DNA of 64,000 nucleotides from Ascoidea rubescens DSM 1968 (GCF_001661345.1 NW_017962916.1:728461-792460); one strand, 5' to 3'. Positions 28,193-40,067 are shown, counted from the stretch's first letter. Program-made: numbers and translations. The notes: generated from the letters alone by a model not told the origin.

Positions 28193-29716
28193 ATGAGTTT
28201 TAAAGGTTTTTCAAAGAGCATCAAAAGAGCCCCAACGACCATTCGTTATAAATTCAAAATGGGGACTCAAACAGTCGATCCTGTTTACCTTGACGCAGAA
28301 CGAAGATTCAAAGAGCTAGAAACTGAAACAAAAAAACTCAGTGAAGAAAGCAATCGATATTTCACTGCTGTTAATGGCATGCTAGATCACCAAATTGAAT
28401 TTTCAAAGGGTATTGAAGAAATCTACAAACCCATCAGTGGAAAGGTTAGTGATCCAAACTCCCTAATTCCCGAGGGAAACCCCCAGGGAATTGAAGCAAG
28501 CGAAGCCTATCGAGCTGTCGTAGCAGAACTAAAGGCAACGCTAGCGCCAGACTTGGAACTAATTGAAACAAGAATCATCGAGCCTGCTCAAGACCTATTG
28601 AAAATCATTGAAAGCGTCAAGAAAATGGCCCTAAAGAGAAACCACAAACAGCTAGATTTAGATCGCCATAATAACACATTGAAGAAGTATGAAAGCAAAA
28701 AAGAAGAAACTGCAAAGGATATTGAAAGATTGAGTAAAGCCCAAACAAACGTTACTATCGCACAAGAAGAATACGATTATTATAACAATTTGCTAAAGTC
28801 AGAACTCCCATTTTTATTCCAATACCAAGCTGAGTTTATCCAACCTTTATTTGTTTCGTTTTACTACATGCAATTGTCCATTTTCTACACTTTGTATAAT
28901 AGAATGGAGGAATTGAAGATTCCCTATTTCGATTTGAGTGGGGACATTCTCGAATCATTTAATGCTAAAAGAGGAAATATTCATGAACAAGCTGAAGCAC
29001 TAGGCATCACCCATTTCAAGATTGGACATGCAAAGGCTAAATTGGAAGCTACAAAAAGAAGATATGCTAAAAAAGAAGAAGAAGCTGCTAGTGAAACTGC
29101 TGCTAATAGCAATGTTAACAATCAAGCATTACCTCCATACACTCCACCAGGAACCACACCAATGTATCAACAAGGAGTTGGATATACCACCACGCCAGAA
29201 GTTAACCCAGCCAATCAATATAACCCAGCTAATCCATATAACCCAGTCAATCCAGTCAATCCAGTTAATCCAGTTAATCCAGTCAATCCATACAACACAG
29301 CCAATCCAACTGGCCCATATGGCCAGCCACAAGTGATACCAGCTCCAGTCACCAGCAGTGGATCCTCGTACGCCAACACCACAAACAGTGTGTACAGCAA
29401 CCCAGCTGTTTCCACCTATAGCCCAGTGTCTTCAGCTGGAAATAGTAATCTTGGAGGATACACAGGCTACGTTGCACCAGGAGCAGCTCCAGTAATGCCC
29501 ACAGGCAACCCAGCAGCTCCACCAGTTGCCCCAGTGGAAACTTGCACAGCACTCTACGATTTTGTTCCTCAGGCCCAGGGCGATTTGGCCTTTTCGGCAG
29601 GACAAGTGATTGAGGTTGTGCAACGAACCCCAGACTCGAATGGGTGGTGGACTGGACGATTGAATGGGGCCACTGGCGTGTTCCCAGGCAACTACGTCCA
29701 GTTGAACAAAAACTAG
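28193..29716 (+). CDS. RVS167: BAR-SH3 amphiphysin-like protein Rvs167
   Basis: 507 residues from the ATG at 28193 ([20 protein letters not shown]). The N-BAR domain occupies about 1-245, with [24 protein letters not shown]-like helices and [23 protein letters not shown]. It is followed by a Pro/Gly/Asn-rich linker containing a tandem NPV repeat, and a C-terminal SH3 domain ([12 protein letters not shown]...[19 protein letters not shown]). This is the Rvs167 architecture; the partner Rvs161 lacks SH3. The protein forms a membrane-curving heterodimer at endocytic sites and drives vesicle scission with actin. The 3' half of the gene becomes GC-rich. Confidence 0.96.
   Translation: MSFKGFSKSIKRAPTTIRYKFKMGTQTVDPVYLDAERRFKELETETKKLSEESNRYFTAVNGMLDHQIEFSKGIEEIYKPISGKVSDPNSLIPEGNPQGIEASEAYRAVVAELKATLAPDLELIETRIIEPAQDLLKIIESVKKMALKRNHKQLDLDRHNNTLKKYESKKEETAKDIERLSKAQTNVTIAQEEYDYYNNLLKSELPFLFQYQAEFIQPLFVSFYYMQLSIFYTLYNRMEELKIPYFDLSGDILESFNAKRGNIHEQAEALGITHFKIGHAKAKLEATKRRYAKKEEEAASETAANSNVNNQALPPYTPPGTTPMYQQGVGYTTTPEVNPANQYNPANPYNPVNPVNPVNPVNPVNPYNTANPTGPYGQPQVIPAPVTSSGSSYANTTNSVYSNPAVSTYSPVSSAGNSNLGGYTGYVAPGAAPVMPTGNPAAPPVAPVETCTALYDFVPQAQGDLAFSAGQVIEVVQRTPDSNGWWTGRLNGATGVFPGNYVQLNKN
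29215..29305 (+). repeat. RVS167: Tandem Asn-Pro repeat in the Rvs167 linker
   Basis: A 9-base unit AATCCAGT(C/T) repeats about six times and encodes consecutive NPV triplets, flanked by NPY and NPA variants. It expands the linker between BAR and SH3. Confidence 0.75.
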
Positions 29717-30022
29717 ATAGCTTGTATAATACACGCAGAAGCAGCAGAAGCGCCAAAACCACTAAAAACACCAGAAGTAGCGCCAAAAAAAGCCACTTCT
29801 GTGGATCGGTCACATGCGCGTCTACATGCGTTCTCCCGCAGTGCCCAGTCCGACGGCGCAGACCCCGCCACACAAAACAGGGCAGAAAAAACAGCCCTCT
29901 TGCTTCTTCTGCTGCTTCTGCTGCCTGTTTTCCTTCATCTTCAGCACCTCCAGAACTGCTCTCGTTTGCTCCTTCGTCTCCCACTCTGGCTCTATTGCTT
30001 CTGCTTCCCTCAGGCTCCATTC
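29717..30022. promoter_or_regulatory. GC-rich RVS167-MSS4 spacer
   Basis: 306 bases, including TTCTGCTGC repeats at about 29905-29930 and GC-rich DNA at 29810-29870. The MSS4 frame is open through most of it from a GTG, but there is no ATG before 30023. Confidence 0.5.
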
Positions 30023-32446
30023 ATGTTTGCAGCCAGTAATCCTCCCTCTGTTAGTACCAGTCCTACTACTACCCATACAAACCAGACAGACAGCTCTCGC
30101 ATTCTAGACACTTACTTCAACAAAGCTGGCTTCCATCTTTCTTTAACGAAAATGAGCTCTTTCCCCAGCAACTCCATCAGTATTAACAAAGATATTGCTG
30201 CAAACGATATCAACACTGCCTCTATCACCGCCAACAACAGCAACATCAATAGTCCTCACTCTCCTAAAAACACCACTCCCAATCATACCATTAATAATAC
30301 TATTAATAATACTAGCACAAATATCAAGAACAGCAGCAACCATACTAATATTGACTCCAATTTTAACACCTACAAAAACTATACCAACGAAAGTTTCAAT
30401 TCTTCTAATGACTTGATCAACAACAAAAATGTAATTCTAACCATAAGAGCTCAAACTTCAACTTCTCAGGACAATATCAACAGATTGAACAAAATCATGC
30501 AAAATGACTTGACCACTGCAAATAACAGTGCTAATACAAACATAATTCACAATAAAAAAAATATTATCAATTCAAATTCAGTCTCAAATTCAACTTCAAT
30601 CTCTGATTTAGATTCTCGATCTAGATCTCGATCTCGCTCAGATTCTGAATCTGATTCTGATTCCAGTTCTGACTCAGATTCAGATTCAGACTTGGATTCG
30701 GTTTTAAATAATAGTATTAATAATAATAATATTAACAATAATATTAAAAGTACTAATAATATGAATAATAATAATACAAATTTGAATGAAAAAATACCCT
30801 CAATTGACAATATTACCCCTATTAACAAAAAAAACGACAATAAAAACAATAATAATGAAAAAATTGCTGAAAAAAACAAACAGCCAAATTTTATTCTGGA
30901 TCAAAGAGAAAATGATCTCCTAAACGAGAAAAAAAAAATCCTACTCAAGGATGACCAAATTAGTCAGCCCGATATCATTAATAATAATAACAATAACAAT
31001 AATCCAGAAAATGCTAACGAAAATGCTAACGAAAACACTATCGCTAACACAGAAATCGAAAGAATGAGAAACAACTTTCTTATCAAAAAGGACTTGAAAA
31101 GGAAAACCACAACTAACTTACTGTTTAAACCAATCCTAAATCACAATACATACTCTTCTCACAACCACCACACCAACCCCTTCAACAGATCAAACAAATA
31201 TGACGATCAAACCATCATAAAGGAAGGTCACGTCAACTATATAATGGCCTATAACATGTTAACCGGTATTAGAGTGGCCGTATCAAGATGTTGTGGCATA
31301 ATGCAGCCTCTAACTGATCTGGATTTCAATGCTTCAAAAAAGTTAACCTTTGACATCATAGGCAATGAACTAACTCCTTCCTCAAAATATGACTTCAAAT
31401 TCAAAGACTACGCTCCCGAAGTCTTTAGAGAACTAAGACACATCTTCGGTCTAGACCCCTCAGACTATTTGGTTAGCTTAACTGCTAAATATATCCTAAG
31501 TGAACTCGCTTCTCCAGGAAAATCAAAATCTTTCTTCTACTATTCAAGAGACTATAAATTCATTATCAAAACAATCCATCATTGTGAACATCGTCAACTA
31601 AGAAAAATCCTTAAAAGCTATTACGATCATGCAAAACAAAACCCAAACACCTTAATCTCTCAATTTTACGGCTTGCATCGTTTGAAGATGCCCTTTGGCT
31701 CATCTGGAAATGGCGTTAGAAAAGTCCATTTTGTTGTCATGAACAACCTATTCCCTCCTCATAGAGATATCCACAGAACTTATGATTTAAAAGGCTCTAC
31801 CCTACAAAGATATACCGACGAAGAAAAAGCAAACCTAAAAAAAAAGAAAAATATTGTCTTGAAAGATAACAACTGGTTACAAGATGATAAAAGAATTCAA
31901 TTAGGACCCTTGAAGAGAAAACAATTTTTAAAACAATTATCAATTGACGTAGAATTCCTAAAAAAATTAAATATCATGGATTACTCTTTATTATTAGGTA
32001 TTCATGATGTTAATATTGGTAATAAAAACGATCTAAATAGTAAAAGATTATCAGTTTTTGCTCCCCCAACTGGCGCAAATAAGCTAACAATTAGAAAGAC
32101 AAATCCAATCTCAATAGATAGAGTTAAAGATTTGCCAATTGCAGAATTCCCCGATAGAGCCAAATTTTATTTTTACAGTCATGATGGGGGTATTAGAGCT
32201 ACTGATGAAAATAATGAACCTATCGACGAAATTTATTACATGGGCGTAATTGATTGTTTAACTAATTACTCAATAATTAAACATATGGAAACATTTTGGA
32301 AATCTATAATGCATCCCAGAAAAACCATCAGTGCAATACCTGCAAGTGAATATGGTGATAGATTTTATGATTTTATTACAAAAGCTGTTGAACCTAAAAA
32401 AACTGAATATAAAGATAAACCCGATTTAAAACCCTACAAAGATTGA
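30023..32446 (+). CDS. MSS4: Phosphatidylinositol-4-phosphate 5-kinase Mss4
   Basis: 807 residues from the ATG at 30023; MSSFPS at 30151 is a possible alternative. About 390 residues of Asn/Ser-rich sequence, including an [12 protein letters not shown] stretch, precede the PIPK kinase domain. That domain shows [89 protein letters not shown] and the C-terminal [20 protein letters not shown], in the order of type I PIP kinases. It makes PI(4,5)P2 at the plasma membrane, needed for actin organisation and cell integrity. It follows RVS167 in the same direction; both act in endocytosis, but co-regulation is not shown. Confidence 0.95.
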   Translation: MFAASNPPSVSTSPTTTHTNQTDSSRILDTYFNKAGFHLSLTKMSSFPSNSISINKDIAANDINTASITANNSNINSPHSPKNTTPNHTINNTINNTSTNIKNSSNHTNIDSNFNTYKNYTNESFNSSNDLINNKNVILTIRAQTSTSQDNINRLNKIMQNDLTTANNSANTNIIHNKKNIINSNSVSNSTSISDLDSRSRSRSRSDSESDSDSSSDSDSDSDLDSVLNNSINNNNINNNIKSTNNMNNNNTNLNEKIPSIDNITPINKKNDNKNNNNEKIAEKNKQPNFILDQRENDLLNEKKKILLKDDQISQPDIINNNNNNNNPENANENANENTIANTEIERMRNNFLIKKDLKRKTTTNLLFKPILNHNTYSSHNHHTNPFNRSNKYDDQTIIKEGHVNYIMAYNMLTGIRVAVSRCCGIMQPLTDLDFNASKKLTFDIIGNELTPSSKYDFKFKDYAPEVFRELRHIFGLDPSDYLVSLTAKYILSELASPGKSKSFFYYSRDYKFIIKTIHHCEHRQLRKILKSYYDHAKQNPNTLISQFYGLHRLKMPFGSSGNGVRKVHFVVMNNLFPPHRDIHRTYDLKGSTLQRYTDEEKANLKKKKNIVLKDNNWLQDDKRIQLGPLKRKQFLKQLSIDVEFLKKLNIMDYSLLLGIHDVNIGNKNDLNSKRLSVFAPPTGANKLTIRKTNPISIDRVKDLPIAEFPDRAKFYFYSHDGGIRATDENNEPIDEIYYMGVIDCLTNYSIIKHMETFWKSIMHPRKTISAIPASEYGDRFYDFITKAVEPKKTEYKDKPDLKPYKD

Positions 32447-33695
32447 CTGCAAACTGATTTGGCACTTAATTATTTTCTGTCTTTTTGTTTGTTTTTATTA
32501 TTGGTCATTTACCAATCTGTCAAGTGTTTTTAAGTAACCAATTTGTTTTAATTTCTCTTAATTTGTTTCATATCTTATTGGTTTTTTTTTTCAAAACAAT
32601 TTTATTTTACAACTCATGAACTATTTTTGTTAGTCTTATTTCCCCCCTCCCCCATTTTTTGTTATATTTGCTCACTACTTACAACCTACGGTTTGTTATA
32701 ATACTTTTTCAACTTCAACCACAACTACAATTAAAGCTTTAGCTTGATCTATTCTTCGGCTTTCAATTTTCAACTTCAATTTTCAGCTTTCGATTTCAAT
32801 TTCAATCACAGATTTGATTTTTTATTTTCTTTTACTTTATTTTCTTTTACTTTATTTTTTTTTTTACTTTTAATTTTCTTTTTTTCTTTTTTTCTTTTTT
32901 TTTCTTCATTTTTAAGTCACCTGAAGCCACTTTAAGTGGCTTTAAGTTATAATTTCTTACTATTTTAATTTGTATAAATGGCAATTTTCAAGTGGGATGT
33001 ATTTTAGTATAAATTAAAATTAATCAAAATTGATCAAAATTAAGTCATCAAGTTGGATTATTCTAATAAAAAAAATCAATTAAATCATATTAAAAAATTG
33101 AAATTAAAAACAAATTCAATTATAAAGGAATAGAAAAATAGAAAAATATAATAGAAACAGAAAACAAAAGAGAATAATAAAAATAAATCAACTTTTTTTT
33201 TTTATTATTCTTTTTGTTTTTTTATTTTTTCTGTGCTATTTTATTATTTTTTTTCTTGTTTATTGATTGATTCTATTTTTAATTATCTAGATTTGCATTA
33301 AAAAATTTTATTTTTAATTTTTTATTATTCATTTTTTATTATTTATCATTTTTTTTATTAACTATTCAATTCTTTATTTAGAAGATCAATAAACAACAGT
33401 TAAAACTAAATTAGAACGCAATTATTATAATTAAAATGGTTTATTAGTATATTTATGTTAATAAAAAAAGTAAGAAAAATAAAATAAATAAAAAAAACTA
33501 ACCTATAAAAAGAAATATAATAAAATAAGTATATAAAACAAACACAAACAAAAAAAAAAGAAAAAAAAATCAGGAAGAGAAAGAAAAGTAAAAGTAAAAG
33601 TAAAATAGAATGAAAGAATCAAACAGTAGACGGATAATAAAAGAAAGGTATTAAAAATAAATTAATATTGAATTAGATTATATGAGACAAATAAT
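32447..33695. other. Long convergent low-complexity spacer MSS4 - SEC4
   Basis: 1.25 kb of T-rich then A-rich DNA. It contains TTTTCTTTTACTTTA repeats near 32820-32870, CTTTAAGTGGCTTTAAG at 32930-32946 and ATTTTTTATTATT runs at 33300-33360. I see no gene or RNA motif. Confidence 0.5.
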
Positions 33696-34307
33696 TTAAC
33701 AACAAGATGTATTTTTAGAATTTGAGCTATCAATTGAAATACCACTTTTTGAAGGATCGTTTGCTAAATCGCTAGAGATCTTTTCTTGAATTAAACCTGC
33801 TAATTGGAAGAAGATTTCGTCAACGTTTTCATTGCTCTTAGCAGAGGCTTCTATGAAAGGTATACCTAATTCAGCAGCTAAGCTTTCACCTTGTTCTCTT
33901 GTAACTACTCTAGTCTCTGTTTCGTCGCATTTATTAGCAACCAACATTAATTGCGAATCATCGTTAGCATGTTGATTAACAGTCGCAAACCAGTTTTTAA
34001 TATTTTGAAAAGTTCTTTCGTCGGTAACGTCGTATACTAAAATAATACCCATGGCACCTCTGTAATAAGCAGTTGTGATTGTTCTGAATCTTTCTTGACC
34101 TGCAGTGTCCCAAACTTGCAATTTAATTCTTTTGCCGTTTATCTCAATAGTACGAATTTTGAAATCAATTCCAATAGTTGTAATGAAAGAGGTATTAAAT
34201 TTATCTTCAACAAATCTTAGTAAAAGACATGATTTACCAACACCTGAATCACCAACTAATAGTAGTTTCATGATCATATCATAAGATTTTTTCACACCGG
34301 TAGACAT
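33696..34307 (-). CDS. SEC4: Rab GTPase Sec4
   Basis: 203 residues. All G motifs are present: P-loop GDSGVGKS at 19-26, switch I with [23 protein letters not shown] (the NKxD box) and SAK. The effector region and [20 protein letters not shown] are closest to Sec4 among yeast Rabs. The Ser-rich tail ends in Cys-Cys for double geranylgeranylation. Sec4 sits on secretory vesicles and recruits the exocyst through Sec15. No intron. Length is slightly shorter than the S. cerevisiae protein because of a shorter N-terminus. Confidence 0.95.
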   Translation of the reverse strand: MSTGVKKSYDMIMKLLLVGDSGVGKSCLLLRFVEDKFNTSFITTIGIDFKIRTIEINGKRIKLQVWDTAGQERFRTITTAYYRGAMGIILVYDVTDERTFQNIKNWFATVNQHANDDSQLMLVANKCDETETRVVTREQGESLAAELGIPFIEASAKSNENVDEIFFQLAGLIQEKISSDLANDPSKSGISIDSSNSKNTSCC

Positions 34308-34655
34308 TTTGAAAAAATAAGAGGAATCTGAAGTTAATTAAAAAGATAAAATAGTAATATATCAGGATAAATACAGAGATCGTAAACGATACTGATACAA
34401 CAATTAGGTTTGATAGAGGGATAAAAGTGAAGATCTGACAGACAGGAATTAAAAGCAAAAGACTATGTTTGATCTGTATTTAAATCTGACAATAGTTTGC
34501 TCTGGACTGGATAATAATGAAAGATGACAATACGGTCAATGTAACTTTGTAATAGTTCGAAGAGTAGAAACAGCTTCTGAAGTGATTGAGTTACTTCTGC
34601 TGGCAAAAAGGCGAGAGAAAAAGGAGTCGGCCGGAACAGCAAAAGTAATGATAAG

Positions 34656-34661
34656 CACGTG
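34656..34661. promoter_or_regulatory. CACGTG E-box
   Basis: Palindromic bHLH site (Cbf1/Pho4/Tye7 class), about 350 bases upstream of SEC4. Confidence 0.4.
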
Positions 34662-34726
34662 CACACAGTCTCCTAGACGCGCTGAATCAGTTGGAAGTGA
34701 GCAGTTCCGACACATTGAAACACCAT

Positions 34727-34734
34727 GTCACGTG
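34727..34734 (+). promoter_or_regulatory. GTCACGTG, Cbf1-type E-box
   Basis: GTCACGTG fits the Cbf1 preference RTCACGTG. It lies 68 bases from the first E-box and is followed by an imperfect inverted copy (GCACATGTG). Confidence 0.45.
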
Positions 34735-35142
34735 CTATAAGCACATGTGTTTTTACGCTGATGAATGCATAACATGCAAGTGGATGCACACTTCTTAGAA
34801 CCAGAGAAGTGGATCTGCTTTTTTTGGTGGCCGTCGTGATTTTGGTGATTTTGGTGATGCTGATTATACTATATATAGCTAAATAATACAGAGGGTATCT
34901 AGAAAGTAAAAAAAAGTTATTAAATGATGCTGAGTGAAGAAACTAAAACAAAAAAAAATTAGCCAACAGCAAAATGGAGAGTAGAATGAGACAGATGGAG
35001 AATGAGAGAAATATGTCAAAACATAGTTATTCTGTGACACAATTAGTAAATAATGAGCTGTAAAAATTACCAAACAAAACACATAAGTCATAAAAATATC
35101 ATAAAAAATTATCAACAAGTCTGAGACTTCAAAAAAAACAAA

Positions 35143-37830
35143 TTATATTGGTGGACCTTTCTTTAAAAAATCTAATAAATCCATTTCAACTTCTTCTTCA
35201 AATGTCAGTCGAATCGAGGTATTATTATTTAAACTGCTATTTCCCAAGTGGCTAGCCAATGATGCTTCAGCTACTGATTTTTTTCTTTTTAATAGTGGAT
35301 TTATTACTCCATTTATTATTGATCCCAGCGTGGATGATCTCCCAACTAAAGCACCATTATTGTCGTTCTCAATTTCCTTTTCCTTTTCTTTTTGTTTGTT
35401 ATTTTTGTTTTTATTGTTTTTAAACTTATATGTTTGACTTTCAATATCCGAATTTTTAGTTGCTGAAACCCACCTTAATAAACTGTTTTTTCGTTTCTTT
35501 TTGCTTATATGGCTGTCTGTGTGATCCTTTTCTTCAAATGATGATTCAAAAACCGAATTTCTTCTGTTATTTGTGTTATCAGGCAGATTTACAAATTCAT
35601 TATTCTTATCCTTATGATTTTCGTTGATTTTGGGTTGAGGGTTTTTAATATTTTCATTTTTAGTAGAGATGGAAGTTTTTGTGTTTTGTCTGCTACTATC
35701 TTGGATACTATTAATTAAAGGAACCTCTTTAGTTTGATTTGTTTTCGCTTTTGAATAATCATTTCCGGGTATTGGTTTAATGAAATCGAATTCTTTTAAC
35801 CCTCCACTTAATAAGTTACTAAAATCATGGATGGATTCTATTTTATTATCAACGTCATTATTAGTGTTATCCAAGTTAATATTTTCAATATCATTGTTAA
35901 TATTGACGTTAGTATTTGGATTAATATTAAAATTAACATCGCTATCATTATCATTATCATTATCATAGCCGTTATCGTTATCGTTATCATTCTTAATATA
36001 GCAGTCCTTTTCTCTATATTGTGGAGAAAACTTGCTTGATTTATTAACTGGGAATTCGTTATTATTAGTATTATGGTTAATATCAAACAATATATTTGAG
36101 TTGAAATTTGACAGGTTAAAGGTGAAATTATTAGCATTTGTGATTTTATTTGTGTTTAAAGTTGAGTTCAAGTTTAGATTAAAATCGGTATTTGTGTGGT
36201 AATTATCATTTTGATTTTGAAATACGGTGTTTTCATTAGGCAAATGGTATAGCGGTAACCAGTTTAGATAGATTCTCCATTTTTCTTTACCATTATAGCC
36301 ATTAGATTTCCAGTTATTGATGGGGATTCCACCCTTTTTACGAATTTTTTCTTCGACTTTCATTACTGAGCAATTCCAAGGTCTTTCTTTGTAGAGGAAA
36401 ACAGAGGTGTCGACGGTGCAGTTGAAGGCCTGCATAAAAGCTGAGATGATGGTTAGCCAGTAAACAGGGCCATTTTCTAGTTCCCATTCATATTGGATGC
36501 ATTGAGAGGCAAAAGGACCTAGCCAGAGAATGATGTAGGAGATTGGGTAAATGAAGATAGTTCGCATTTGTTTTTTGATTTGGTATTTCTTCTTTTGAAA
36601 GGAAGAGAGCGAGGCTTCGTGCATATTTTCCTGGATTTTAAGAGTTTGAGCAGTAAGAGTTTTTGAGGTGTTTGGGTTGTTTATGTTTGTGGAAGATGAA
36701 GAGCCTTCGAATGATTTGCTTATATTGCGGTTGTAGTCATTAAATTCATCTATTTCGATGTCATCATTGTTATTGTTATTGTTATTGCTGTTATTATTGT
36801 TATTATTGTTATTATTGTTATTATTATTGTTATTATTAGTAGTAGTAGTAGTAGTGGTAGTAGTAGTGGTGGTGGTAGCAGTAGGATTATTATTGTTATT
36901 GGAATTGTTTTTTGGGAAAAAACAATCTAGAAAATAAGTGTTGAAATAGTATTTTAAATTGTGAAAAAAACGTTTATTGAATTTGAGTTTATTACTTTGA
37001 ACGTTGTTAATTTCATTGTGCAAGTTTGAAATGGCTTTGAATTCTTTCATGACATAAATGTAGATGGAGATGTATATTAACAAGATGGTAACAACGATGC
37101 AGTATCTGGGGACCCAGCTTAGCACTAGGCGATACCATTTTGGTCTTGCAGGGAGGTAGCACCATACAGTTAGAGCTTCATAGCCTGTGCCATTAACAAA
37201 GGCTAGAGAAGCTAGGGTGATGGGAGTTAGGATTGAGAATAGATAGACGTAGTATCTGTAGGGAAATAGACCACCTTCGTATCTGTTGTTTGAAGTGTCT
37301 TTAAAGGTTCTGTTTGGTTTGAAGATTAGTAGGGCAGTGTGGACTGCAAAGGATAGGATGGCGATGTCAGCACCTTCGATTGCCATCGCAGTAAAGAAGC
37401 CTACAATGTCGCAAAAGTTATCATTGTAGTAAGCTTTATGAACGATAACGACTCTTGCAGGATAAAATAGTAGAGCTACAGCTTTAATGAAGTCAAAAAG
37501 GATTAGAAAGAGAATTAGTTCGTGGCGGAAGACTCTTCTTCGGGGGTCTATTGCGAATAAATGGTAAAAGGCTATTATGCCAAACACAATTGATACACTT
37601 GATGAGGAGATAGCAACATGTCTTAGGGTTGTAGCCTGGGAGTCAGTGAAGTTGTTTAAGGGAGAAATTTTTCTCTTTTGCAATTCTAAAAAGACGTTTG
37701 TTGATTTCAAGAGGAATTCGTGAGGAGAGATGACAGTGTTATCAAAGAGAATGTTGTTGGATAGAGCCTGGGTGTGAAGGAAGTTGTTTGAAGCCAGTTG
37801 GAAGAGCAGCCCATGACTTGTGGGAGACAT
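35143..37830 (-). CDS. GPR1: Git3-family G-protein-coupled receptor, Gpr1-like
   Basis: 895 residues with seven hydrophobic helices. Five lie in the N-terminal half (about residues 70-285) and two follow a long third loop. VFRHELILFLILFDFIKAV, AMAIEGADIAILSFAVHTAL and WCYLPARPKWYRLVLSWVPR are typical of the Git3/Gpr1 domain. FIYPISYIILWLGPF and NCTVDTSVFLYKERPWN form the C-terminal Git3 part. The third intracellular loop carries Thr and Asn runs, and the roughly 350-residue C-tail is Asn/Asp-rich, ending in EVEMDLLDFLKKGPPI. Gpr1 is the plasma-membrane nutrient receptor (glucose, or methionine in Candida) that works through Gpa2 and cAMP-PKA. The family is clear; the Gpr1 orthology is probable. 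Confidence 0.75.
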   Translation of the reverse strand: MSPTSHGLLFQLASNNFLHTQALSNNILFDNTVISPHEFLLKSTNVFLELQKRKISPLNNFTDSQATTLRHVAISSSSVSIVFGIIAFYHLFAIDPRRRVFRHELILFLILFDFIKAVALLFYPARVVIVHKAYYNDNFCDIVGFFTAMAIEGADIAILSFAVHTALLIFKPNRTFKDTSNNRYEGGLFPYRYYVYLFSILTPITLASLAFVNGTGYEALTVWCYLPARPKWYRLVLSWVPRYCIVVTILLIYISIYIYVMKEFKAISNLHNEINNVQSNKLKFNKRFFHNLKYYFNTYFLDCFFPKNNSNNNNNPTATTTTTTTTTTTTTNNNNNNNNNNNNNNNNSNNNNNNNDDIEIDEFNDYNRNISKSFEGSSSSTNINNPNTSKTLTAQTLKIQENMHEASLSSFQKKKYQIKKQMRTIFIYPISYIILWLGPFASQCIQYEWELENGPVYWLTIISAFMQAFNCTVDTSVFLYKERPWNCSVMKVEEKIRKKGGIPINNWKSNGYNGKEKWRIYLNWLPLYHLPNENTVFQNQNDNYHTNTDFNLNLNSTLNTNKITNANNFTFNLSNFNSNILFDINHNTNNNEFPVNKSSKFSPQYREKDCYIKNDNDNDNGYDNDNDNDSDVNFNINPNTNVNINNDIENINLDNTNNDVDNKIESIHDFSNLLSGGLKEFDFIKPIPGNDYSKAKTNQTKEVPLINSIQDSSRQNTKTSISTKNENIKNPQPKINENHKDKNNEFVNLPDNTNNRRNSVFESSFEEKDHTDSHISKKKRKNSLLRWVSATKNSDIESQTYKFKNNKNKNNKQKEKEKEIENDNNGALVGRSSTLGSIINGVINPLLKRKKSVAEASLASHLGNSSLNNNTSIRLTFEEEVEMDLLDFLKKGPPI

Positions 37831-38775
37831 TATTGGTGTAAAGCAGAAGATGGAGGAAGAGGGAAACGAGCAGGCAGATTAGCAGAATATAGCCAAACAG
37901 AGTGGGGTCCAGCGGAAAGAGCAGCAAAAAGAACAGTAAAAAAAGCAGCAGAGACAGCAAAAAGAGAGAAAGAGCTACTGGCAATTCGAGAGTTGGCAAC
38001 ACAGCAGCAACAGAGCCAGAACCAGGCAGCAGCTTCAGCACAACAGAAACAGAGCAGAAAGGCTCTGAAGCAACTCTTCTCGTTTCAGCAGGACAGACCA
38101 GCCACGGGGTACAGCGCCAGTGGTGCGGGTGGCAGCACAGAACTGCATTTATGCATAACCGCTGTGCGGATGGTGCGGATGACTCCGCGGACAGAAGTCG
38201 GGACTGCCTCCGGGGCGGATGGGGGCCAGTCAAAGAAAAGAAGGTTGGAGAGATGCTGTTAGAAGAAGCCAATATCTATCACTTGCACCAGCTTTTATCA
38301 GTTTTGATCAGCTTTAGCACAGCTCAATGCTGTTGCAGTCCTCCTTTGATCTCTCCAAGACATTAACGTTTGGTGGAAGACTGCTATTTATCTCTGATTT
38401 GAGTCTAATTTGAGTCTGATTTACTTCCCTCTTTCTGGGAGTCTGTTTCATTTTCATGAATTTGACTGGGCCTCTCCTTCCTGGTTCTAACTTTATTATT
38501 TCATATTTAAACACCTATTCTTGCTGTCAATTTATAAAATTTTCTTATTTTTTATTGTTTATAATTTCCATTCTGTAGTATACTGTCTATCATAATAGTT
38601 AATAATTAATATAATTAATATAACAAAAATCCATCAACAACAAAGAATTGATTGCTAATTCAATTCACCATTCTATCACCTCAAAGCTTTAACCCAATCA
38701 AATTTGGCTCATTCCAACCAATCAATTTAACATTTGTTTTTAATTCCTTCTAACTTTTACAATCAATCTCACTTC

Positions 38776-38811
<36 letters not shown>

Positions 38812-38912
38812 TGCTGTTTTTTGATTTCATATTTGTTTTTTCTTTAACTTTTCTTCTAGTTTTACCTGTTGCATCAATTTAAATATAGTAATAATCTACA
38901 TCTGTTTTAATA
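37831..38912. promoter_or_regulatory. Divergent promoter GPR1 - VMA21
   Basis: 1.1 kb. The GPR1-proximal 400 bases are GC-rich with AGCAGC/AAAAAGCAG repeats. The remainder is AT-rich with a CACTCT tandem at about 38773-38810. Frames on the plus strand at 37798-38366 are compositional and not considered genes. Confidence 0.5.
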
Positions 38913-39226
38913 ATGGCTTCTGTTGATATTCCTGGGTATGTTCTTCAATCTTATTTTATTTCATTTTATTTTCTATATTTAGCAGAATCAATTTACTAAC
39001 TAATGTATTCTTGTTCAGTTATGTTTTAACTAAACTAATACTATTCACTGCCGCTATGATAATCATTCCAATATTATCTTTCTTTTGGTTGAAAGCTTAC
39101 ACCGACAGTGATTTAGTATCTGGTGGTGTTGCTGCTATAATGGCAAACGTCGTCTTGATTTTCTACATAATTGTGGCCTTCACTGAAGACATACCTACTG
39201 GTGATGAATCAATAAAAGACGACTAA
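38913..39226 (+). CDS. VMA21: V-ATPase assembly factor Vma21, one intron
   Basis: Exons 38913-38935 and 39019-39226 give 76 residues, the usual size. The joined N-terminus reads MASVDIPGYVLTKLILFTAA and continues into two hydrophobic segments separated by a short polar loop, with SGGVAAIMANVVLIFYIIVA as in yeast Vma21. The protein is an ER-membrane chaperone for the V0 sector of the vacuolar ATPase. Yeast Vma21 ends in the dilysine signal KKED; here the end is SIKDD, with Lys only at -3, so COPI retrieval may be weaker or use another cue. Identity is strong despite the small size. Confidence 0.93.
38936..39018 (+). other. VMA21: VMA21 intron
   Basis: 83 bases with donor GTATGT, a perfect TACTAAC branch site at 38994-39000 and acceptor TTCAG. 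It splits a Gly codon. Confidence 0.93.
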
Positions 39227-40067
39227 CCACAAATTAACATCTCCTCCTCCCTCTACAATTTACTCTGTCTCCTATTGAGCAAACTCCACTCAAATTAATA
39301 GAATCTTCATTCATTTCACCAACTGGCTGCTTCGCATCGTACTCAATACTTGGGTCACTGGCTGTTTGTGCCTGGATATCTTCTCTTTTACTTCGCTCAC
39401 TACTGTAGCCACTACTTTAGTCACTCTCTTATTCATACTTTTACTTTATTTTACTTCTCTTCTCTTCTCTTTCATTAACTATTCTTATAAATATCCTCAA
39501 TTATCTCTCTTACGTCTACCAATTCTGCTAATTTTGTTTTGAGTGTATGGTTTAAATTGCTCTAATCATTAACTTTCCAATCTAATTCAAACTTGACTCC
39601 GGAAAAGGGTTCTTTCTTTGCAATTACATAACTTCCTGCTCAAATTCGGGCAATACCAAAAAACGGTTTCCAAAAATTCCAAATCGCAAAAATTCCAAAA
39701 TACCACCACACCGGTACATGTGGGACACTGCACATGCATCCGCTTCCGTTCCGTCTCACTGGACCCTCTTCTGAAGTTCCTTCAAATTCCGGTTAAGATC
39801 CCAAAGCTTACCTTTTGAATATAACCACTTTCTGCTCTTTCACTATCTGCTTTTTTCTGCTTTTTTCTTTTGTATGTGTTCTCACAGCTCCTTCAATGGG
39901 GTCTGTTTTACCTGTCCTTAAAGCTTGTTTTCAAAATGACTAAATAAAAATAACAATAACAGAAAAATCCAACGACTTGTGCCTTCTGTCAACTTACGCT
40001 GCCCTATATAAATCAATAGAAATGCTTTGCTTGTAACTAAACATTTCTTCATAAACACAATGGAACC
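39227..40067. promoter_or_regulatory. VMA21 - MFS exporter intergenic region
   Basis: 841 bases. Contains CAAAAATTCCAAAA-like short repeats (39655-39705), clustered TTCCG/TCCG motifs at 39735-39750, a TATA box at 40005 and two very short upstream frames. No gene seen. Confidence 0.5.
40005..40012 (+). promoter_or_regulatory. TATA box of the MFS exporter
   Basis: TATATAAA, 63 bases before the start codon, an exact TATAWAWR match and a sign of a regulated promoter. Confidence 0.5.

Larger units (their letters stand above)
34308..35142. promoter_or_regulatory. SEC4 promoter and GPR1 3' flank
   Basis: 835 bases. It contains two CACGTG boxes (34656-34661, 34729-34734) and a tandem GGTGATTTT repeat at about 34831-34860. 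The distal part, 34880-35140, is plain A/T-rich 3' sequence of the receptor gene. Confidence 0.5.

Noticed and set aside
37798-38366. Two overlapping plus-strand frames of 154 codons each upstream of GPR1
   Set aside because: They overlap each other and the GPR1 5' end, have repeat-driven Lys/Ala/Gln composition, and start from non-ATG codons or the GC-rich promoter. No homology recognised.
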